From NCBI GenBank assembly GCA_946894095.1, contig OX335657.1:4526001-4590000 (forward strand): a DNA stretch of 64,000 nt, written 5' to 3'. Positions 14,501 through 23,500 of the stretch are shown here, piece after piece (position 1 is the stretch's first letter; each line of letters opens with the position of its first letter). Under the pieces are notes generated by a model. The model was not told the origin of the DNA, did no database searches, and saw only the letters and a program-made list of their open reading frames with translations. The position numbers and the translations under genes were made by a program. The stretch is from Incurvaria masculella. Its lineage: Eukaryota > Arthropoda > Insecta > Lepidoptera > Incurvariidae.

Positions 14501-17500
14501 ACGATGGCCGGCGGGCTGTTCTCCATCGACCGCGAGTACTTCTACCAGATCGGCTCCTACGATCAGGGCATGGACATCTGGGGCGGCGAGAACTTGGAGA
14601 TGAGCTTCCGGGTATGGGCGCGTCCGAGCATTCCTCCACTCCTCCACACCACGAAATATCGCAGTGGGTTATCTCGGTCCATCTCTACATAAATGTGTTT
14701 CGTTATGCGTGAGTCAATGAACCAAAGTAGGTGCACTTGTTTACTTTCAGCACATAAGTCCCGAGGATGACAGCACTACATTTTCTATCTGATTTGTTGT
14801 TTGTGGATTAATTTGGTTAATATGGTTAAAATAAATTGGTTCCACGAAAGACATAAAACAAGACAGTGATTTAAAACATAGGTAAACCATAGGTATAGGC
14901 AAGGTAAACATAGTTCAATTCAATCTGACAACCATAAAAAAATATTGTTGAACCCATGTGATAACTTCGAATGATTTACAAAAGATTTGTTTAAATGTTT
15001 TCTAACTATTGATTAGAGATGGATCGACCGAATTCACTTGAAAGTAATGCAAATGTTGATGCGACGATAGCAAATACGCACAGACAATATTAAATTGGAA
15101 TAACTAATTTTTTTTATGCTGAATTCACTGGACTCACCGTGAGTTGTGTTGAAAATAGATAACTACAAAGTAATTAAAAGTTGTGTTTAATTTGTGCATA
15201 TTTGCTATAAATAACAGGATTTGATTGGTATTTGTTTGCGGAAAGATAATAGGACATTCTCCATGCTTATCTCATTGTCTGGTATTATGAATGGATTCAG
15301 ATACAGTGTGAAAGACAAATAAAATGTTGAATAATCGTTCCATGAAATCCGATGTTTAGCTGTTTAAATATGGTTGTTTCAACAACTATTTTGTTTCAAA
15401 ATAGTTTACGTGCGAAATTGATATCGCTATATAATATGTTCCAGTCAAAGTCGTCTTCTTGGGCGACATGCGGCAGGCAGTTGGGTCTACATGGATGAGT
15501 CGGGATAATTGTATGACGACAAGTCCACACCAGTGTGAGTGTTAGGTGTGAAAGTGCGACGGGTGGTTTGTGATCGCATGTGGTCACACTCGGGTTCCGT
15601 GTTCCGGAACAATTCGCTGTAAACCTTCGTAGACGACGTGCGGCATGCAGTGGGCTTAGGTGGTGCTGCTTAATACAGCGAACGTCGCCGAGGTCTGGAT
15701 GAACGAGTGGAGGAAGTTGTGTGACGGCACGTAGCCAGGTGTACAGCGGTGTGAGTGCTAGGTGTGGCAGTGCGGCGGGCGGCTCGAGATCGCGCCGTGC
15801 TCGCACGTGGGCCACGTGTTCCGGGACAAGTCGCCGTACTCCTTCCCGGGCGGCGTGCAGCAGGTGGTGCTGCACAATGCGGCGCGCGTCGCCGAGGTCT
15901 GGATGGACGAGTGGGGGGAGTTCTATTACGCCATGAACCCAGGTTTGGATGCACACGACTGTGACTTCACGTTTGGTGCCCCCAATGATTTGGCTGTTGC
16001 GGAAGTTGGTTTTGCACACTTTGATTCAGAAATTTGTTTCTTCTTAGATCTGATTTCACCTGACGAAATATAAAGACGTACATTGATCAATGGCTAATCC
16101 GAAATTCGCCTAAAAATAAGTTGGTTGACAACATAATTTTCGTCTTGGAAAACCTAGTGTCCAAAATTATTAGTAAGTACACTAGGTAGAATAAACAAAC
16201 TTAGGAATATAAAATCCCGCATGCGGATGCTGTGAGCATAATTCAATTTACTGTTGACATCTTAACAGTACTGGACTAATCTTATTGATGGTTCGATACC
16301 GTAATAGCTGTCACCGTGACCAAGAACTAGACATAAACTAAACTTTAATTCAGGTTTTACATGATCTCTGCTGGGTGATTCTAGGTGCAAATAAATAATC
16401 TTTTTCAAGTCATGTTTTATAGATATTTGTAGATGACTATCTGTTGAGCAGCTCATAGCTCAGGGGCGATCATGCCAGATCATGGTTTCAATTCCCGCTA
16501 CGTTCATGCGCCACTCTCTTCCTCTTTCTGAGTTGGATAAGTGCATTTCAACACAAATGCAAACTGAGTGGTCAGTCTGAGTTCTCAACTAAATTGGCGT
16601 TTACGTAACTTCGAAGTTCCGTAAAAATGTCAAACTCCATACAAGTTTTTACTATATATTCTGTGGTTTTACTTCTTCAAGCTGTCAAAGTCAAACTTGG
16701 ACTTCCGATTTGTATGAAAACGCGGAGTCGGCGTTAACGGCAACGTCGACGTATTTATGGCAACTTTGAGTAAGCTGTCAAATCAAACTCGGACTCGCAA
16801 ATGGTAGTTCGCTTAACGCCCACTGCGCGCGCTCCTCAATTTCTCCATACATTTGAAAACGCCAGTCGGGTACTGCTCTCATCTAGTAGCCATGTTCATA
16901 AAGGGAATGTTCTGTCATGGCACCTAATTCTTTCGGGAATAAAGTGTGTTAGGCTGATATCAAGGTGGTGGGTATGGTATTAGCCAGTTAAATTATAAAA
17001 GTGACTAGGCATGCCTAATGCTGAGATTCATAGACATTACTCGATCTTGGCTTTGCCAAAGTATGGCTTCCGACTGTCAAATTTGACATTCGATCCATAC
17101 ACGTTATGTCAAAACTGACAGTGGGAAGAAATATTTTGACTTAGCTAAGTGCAATTAATGTCTATGAATCTTAGAATAAGTATTGTTTCAAAACAGTTTA
17201 AGATTAATTTTTCGTTTGTCTGAGCCTCTCAAAGCACTAAAATGCCATTGATATTCGCGTTTGGAGGTAGCAGCTGCAAGTTGAGCGCTTGTGCGCTATC
17301 AGAATCGATCAGTGCAGAGCCAATTTTTCATTTGCAACACAATCAACATCGTTATCGGGTGCATTGAACGTGAAACGAGCGTCGAGCGTTGTGAAAATGT
17401 TGTGGCGTAGCTAATAAACATGTCACTAACTCTAGAAAAACTCACAAGGAACAGCTCTCACTGATGGCAAATCTTCCAACTTGCAATGTCTTCCGACTTG

Positions 17501-20500
17501 GATTGGAGTTTTGCCACCAGTGGCGCGTTTCATTTAGAGAGATCATCATAACACTCATCATAGATTGGATCAACGTTTGGAAACTAATTGACTAACAGTT
17601 TGCAACTGCATAACCTTCACTTAACCTTTGCATGTTCGTCATTGTTTTGTTATGTTTTATCATTTTTCCTTCTTTCATCACCTCTCCCGCCTATGTCCTA
17701 CATTTTTGTCTTTGTTTTTCGAGATTTATTGAGGTGTGTGGTTGGTTATTTTGAAATGCTTTTCATGCTGTTTGTGTGTCTTGCACTCAGGGTAATAATT
17801 TATTAATGCAGTTTATTCCAAATACTAAAAATTTCTAACTTTAAAGGTCATTAGAACAATTTGAATAAAAAAATGCAAAATATCATAACGTATATGGTCG
17901 TCATGGTATGCGATCATGTAATGTTAATCGTGGCCAAAATAATTTGAATTGTATATTTTTTTCCATTGAACTTTTACATTTAAATCTGACTGATCAATTT
18001 AAAAAAGGAATTAGTAATAAAGTGACTTGCAGATTGGCTCAGAAATATGGATGCTTCAAGATCTGGGGACCTAAGGTTCGATCCCCGATTAGATCAAGTC
18101 GTGGTAGCATGTAGCACTGCGTTGCCAGGAAGAAATTGCGTCATGGCAATATAGTGACCCTTGGGTAACAAACGAATATACAACAACATCTTATCTTTTC
18201 GTTTCTTACATCTTATTTTTCAGCTGTTCTTACATAAAAATGCAGGTGCAATCTAAACTTTATTACTGCTGATGATCTTAGCAATAATATTTTGCACCGT
18301 CACAAATATACAACCCACAACATTTATTAAGGTTCCTTGGCTTAATGGAACGACCTACTTACAGTGTGAGTGAGATAGAGCAGGGTGTGTTTGAGCGTGA
18401 GTATGTTTGTCTGTCAGTGAAATTATTGTGTGGGTTGACATTGCTGTGTTTGACTGTTTGCTTTCATTGCTTTAGTTCATATTGCTTATATTACTAACCA
18501 CTAATGTGTAATTTATGTAATAGCATTAATCTTGTCATTCATAACACTAATAATGTTTACTACTGCTTTTTATAAGCACTGGCAAAGAATGGGTTATGCT
18601 CCATTTATTTATATGTATTCCGTAGACAATGCATAATATATAGTTCATTTAATTATTATCGCTACGCAGGTTACATATCAGCAGAATAGGGTAATTCTTT
18701 CCAATATAAAATCATAGATTTAAATTTTTCTGCTAAAACATTGCTCACTCCGCTTACAATTGGAACTATCACTGAGAAATGTATATTTTTTTATTGAATA
18801 AGGCCTGGATGCCTAATATTGCATCTACTGTCATGATATTTAGTAAAATTTGCTAAAAGCTTACACAACAAAGAGTTCGTTATGGTAATTTCAAAACAAT
18901 TTCTTAGGCAATAAACAAAATTTAACAATACAATATGGAACTGCCTTTAACACAGTACTTCAAGAAGCGGTGCTTTCAAATACAATAAATCTCAACACAT
19001 TTTTGAACCTGAAAATGTTCAAAGATTAAGGGCTCTGGCAACACTATGGTATCCGTCAGTTGTCAAGTGTTTGCCTTCCTTTTTACTCGCGCGGATATAT
19101 AGTTTTTGTCTCGATCTCTCTTCGGCTTTGTCCGCCCCTGCCCTGATGCGTAACATCATCTGGGAGCCAAAATAGTCCGGAGTAGAATACCAGAGGCCCC
19201 ATTCTGTACACATAACGCTATGATACCGTGCACTATATCCACAGCGGTACATACAAAAACACATCATACCATATCGTAACACTATTTTGAGGCCTGGCCA
19301 AACAGAATGCGTTTTTAGCGCACACACATGACTGGAAATTTGATTGAATTAATTAAATTAAAGGTGAAAATATTTGATCAATTAATAAATAAAACTTTTC
19401 AAATTATAAAAATTAAAAGAAATAACACATGCTCTTTTTCTCTGCAAACGTGATAATCGTTCTTTCACATCTGAATCACTGGACATTACAAGAACGAAAA
19501 ATCAAACTTTTCTTGTCAAATCCTGCTAGCAATGTGGTACACGGTACGGCTCTGGTATGTTGCAGAGCGACGCTCTGTGTGACGTTCAAAGTACGCAATG
19601 CCAAGCATAAACCTATCCTCGAAAACATTTCCTAACAAACCGAGTTGTGGATAATTGGAACAGGCCACCTGAGGAAATAATAAGTGCACCTTCAGTAAAT
19701 GTTTTCAACAACAAACTCGATCTTTACTTAAAATTAAAAAAATCGTAGACAAGAAAATAAGTAAATAAGTGCAAGTGTTTAAAAACAAAAGTGCAAGTGC
19801 ATAAAAAGAAGTGCACGCATCAGCATGATGCTGCTAGTGCATTACAATATAATAATAATAATTATATAGCGCTTTGACGATGTGCTAAAAACGCGTTCTG
19901 TTTGGCCACGCCTTTAGTGTAATGCGCCAGAATGCGGCCTCAGGCGTAGGTAGGATTCGAGCGTTGTCTACGGAATACGCGCGCCGGGTGGGGTTAGGGG
20001 TGGTGTACGAGCGGCGTTTGCCGTCAGGTGTGGACGTGCGGCGGGCGGCTCGAGATCGCGCCGTGCTCGCACGTCGGCCACGTGTTCCGCAAGACGACGC
20101 CGTACTCGTTCCCCGGCGGGACGAGCCGCATCGTCAACCACAACAACGCGCGCCTCGCCGAGGTCTGGCTGGACGAGTGGAAGGAGTTCTACTACAATAT
20201 CAACCCAGGTCACTGGCGGCGCCGCGCCCCCCCTCTCCTCGCCCTTCCCGCCCCCCTGTGGCAACGTTTCTCTAGGTGCGCCGAAAGGACAATGCCCCCC
20301 TACATTTTGGGCCCCTGCTGTATCTATCTTCCAAATCAGTGTTATAATTTAGAAAATAATATACATTTTTTCAGTTATGAATTTTGATGACCAAATCCAT
20401 TGCCATTTTAAAGTTATTGACAAAATGCGGTTTTGAGGTTATGAATGTTTAAATGACGCCCATGAGGAGAAAATGCTCCATTCCAAACGCAATAATAATG

Positions 20501-23500
20501 GACAGAGTTTAATGTCTCTTTGATATTTCATTAGCAACAATCCTTCACATACAATCAATCACTTTTATAGATGAGACCTGATCGCATTTCGTACTTTGAC
20601 GACCGAAGTAGATTCACAAATACCAAAATATACAGAAAACATTTTGGGAAAATCTTTTCTTGGGTCTGGTACGATTTTTATATGTACTTATGCGACCTTG
20701 GTGTATTCGCCCTTTACTTTGGGTGTAATTGCCTCAATTTCCAGGGAGCATAGATATAGTTCTTTCGTGTGTTCATGCTACATATTGGTTACGTGCAGTT
20801 TCCCAATTCTTCTCTCTTTTATTACGAAATGTCTCCACGGAATGCACTAAAAAAGGTTCAAATTAGTTAACCACCCACTTTGTTCCTAGTTCAAACATTT
20901 GGTGTAGAGAAACATTGCCACCTATAAATTGGACGAGGTGAACGCTCGTCACAGAAATGTGCCGATGAAAAATTGCTGATTGTGTGACCAAAGCCTGTGT
21001 GAAGCCAGGCATAAATCAGCGCTTGGTGTTGTGACAATTTCTACGCTAGTGTGTAGCCAGACATTTTGACAAATTGGTTTGCCATTATTTTGGTATCACT
21101 CGAACACTTTTAAATTCAGTTCACTTTGATTAAAAATTTCATCGTTTAAGCATTAACTGCTTTTATCAAAGGGTTTTATCTTATCTCTCAAGATCTCAAA
21201 AAAATTAAGTTTGCATAATTCATTTAGTTTTTGCAAGAAATATTTTGAATTCCTGTTTTTAATTAAAATACCATGTATCAAGACTGTTTAATTCATCTGT
21301 TGCATCGTATATTATATTTAGATCCATGATTTAAAATATAGACATTGAAAATTTTGTAGAAATCTTATTAAACTTAATTAATTGAACTGTAATCAATTTA
21401 CTCATGCATTTCAGCAAAGGAAAAATAATGTTAGTTCGTGCAGCGCAACCAATTGCTCATTCGCTCTTAGTTGTCACGGTATTGCTTGGCAACTGTAACA
21501 CACATCGGTGAACAATGAGGACTTGAAATGTAATAAAATATATTTGCATAGCGCTATTCATATTGTCATGATCATGTTTGTGTGTTTCTGTTTATTTATA
21601 TTACAATGCTCCATCATCACATGTTGTAGAATCATTATCCATATCATTAAGTAGATGCATGCTTACTCAAAATTAACAAGCTAACATTGTTTATGTGTAT
21701 TTTGTACCACCATACGCTATTTGTTCAAAAGTGAAATTGTGTGGATAGTTTTTCCCCATTTTAAAGTCTTCAAATCTTGCAAGTAATTCAAGCTAAGGTT
21801 ACCGAGGAGGTAAACTTCTGATCTTTTGATTATCCGATATATTCCAAGAAGCCACCTTAACATCTGTGGAATTTGATTTTTCATAATATCTTAAATAATG
21901 TAAAGTATGAATCGCCAATTCTGGTGACATTAAGCGCAATGCATCCGAAAATGTAAACTGTATGGTAAATCGCCACAGCACTGCAATAAATTGCCCAACT
22001 GGCTCAGGTCCAGGGTCGACGGATTATTTATACCATTCACAAGCGGCGTGAAGTCGAGACATTGACGCATGTGTGAACCTGTGCAGGCGCGTTGAGCGTG
22101 CCGGTGGGCGACATCACGGCGCGCCGCGAGCTCCGCGAGCGACTCAAGTGCAAGAGCTTTCGCTGGTACCTCGAGACCATCTACCCGGAGAGCCAGATGC
22201 CGCTCGAGTACTACTACCTGGGCGACGTGAGTAGACTGTTCGCTACGGTGTCACGCGAGTGTGACCTCACCTGTGCGTGCTGACCGTGCCGGTGGGCGAC
22301 ATCACGGCGCGCCACGAGCTCCGCGAGCGACTCAAGTGCAAGAGCTTCTGCTGGTACCTCGAGACCATCTACCCGGAGAGCCAGATGCCGCTCGAGTACT
22401 ACTACCTGGGCGACGTGAGTAGACTGTTCGCTACGGTGTCACGCGAGTGTGACCTCACCTGTGCGTGCTGACCGTGCCGGTGGGCGACATCACGGCGCGC
22501 CGCGAGCTCCGCGAGCGACTCAAGTGCAAGAGCTTTCGCTGGTACCTCGAGACCATCTACCCGGAGAGCCAGATGCCGCTCGAGTACTACTACCTGGGCG
22601 ACGTGAGTAGACTGTTCGCTACGGTGTCACGCGAGTGTGACCTCACCTGTGCGTGCTGACCGTGCCGGTGGGCGACATCACGGCGCGCCGCGAGCTCCGC
22701 GAGCGACTCAAGTGCAAGAGCTTCCGCTGGTACCTCGAGACCATCTACCCGGAGAGCCAGATGCTGCTCGAGTACTACTACCTGGGCGACGTGAGTAGAC
22801 GGTTCGCTATGGTGTTACGCGAGTGTGACCTCGCCTGTGCGTGCTGATCGTGCCGGTGGGCGACATCACGGCGCGCCGCGAGCTCCGCGAGCAAGAGTTT
22901 CCGCTGGTACCTCGAGACCATCTGCCCGGAGAGCCAGATGCCGCTCGAGTACTACTACTTGGGCGACGTGAGTAGACTGTTCGCTACGGTGTCACGCGAG
23001 TGTGACCTCACCTGTGCGTGCTGAGTGTGCCGGTGGGCGACATCACGGCGCGCCACGAGCTCCGCGAGCGACTCAAGTGCAAGAGCTTCCGCTGGTACCT
23101 CGAGACCATCTACCCGGAGAGCCAGATGCTGCTCTAGTACTACTACCTGGGCGACGTGAGTAGACGGTTCGCTATGGTGTTACGCGAGTGTGACCTCGCC
23201 TGTGCGTGCTGATCGTGCCGGTGGGCGACATCACGGCGCGCCGCGAGCTCCGCGAGCAAGAGCTTCCGCTGGTACCTCGAGACCATCTACCCGGAGAGCC
23301 AGATGCTGCTCGAGTACTACTACCTGGGCGACGTGAGTAGACGGTTCGCTATGGTGTCACGCGAGTGTGACCTCGCCTGTGCGTGCTGATCGTGCCGGTG
23401 GGCGACATCACGGCGCGCCGCGAGCTCCGCGAGCAAGAGCTTCCGCTGGTACCTCGAGACCATCTGCCCGGAGAGCCAGATGCCGCTCGAGTACTACAAC

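Noticed and set aside
15396..16019. 207-codon minus-strand frame as a gene
   Set aside because: It is antisense to exon 8a and its decayed copies; its repeats reflect the exon duplication and it matches no known protein. Listed only as a low-interest finding.
22277..22847. Three separate 64-codon genes starting MLTVPVG
   Set aside because: They are tandem copies of exon 9 read from an alternative start codon; they lack promoters and splice acceptors.
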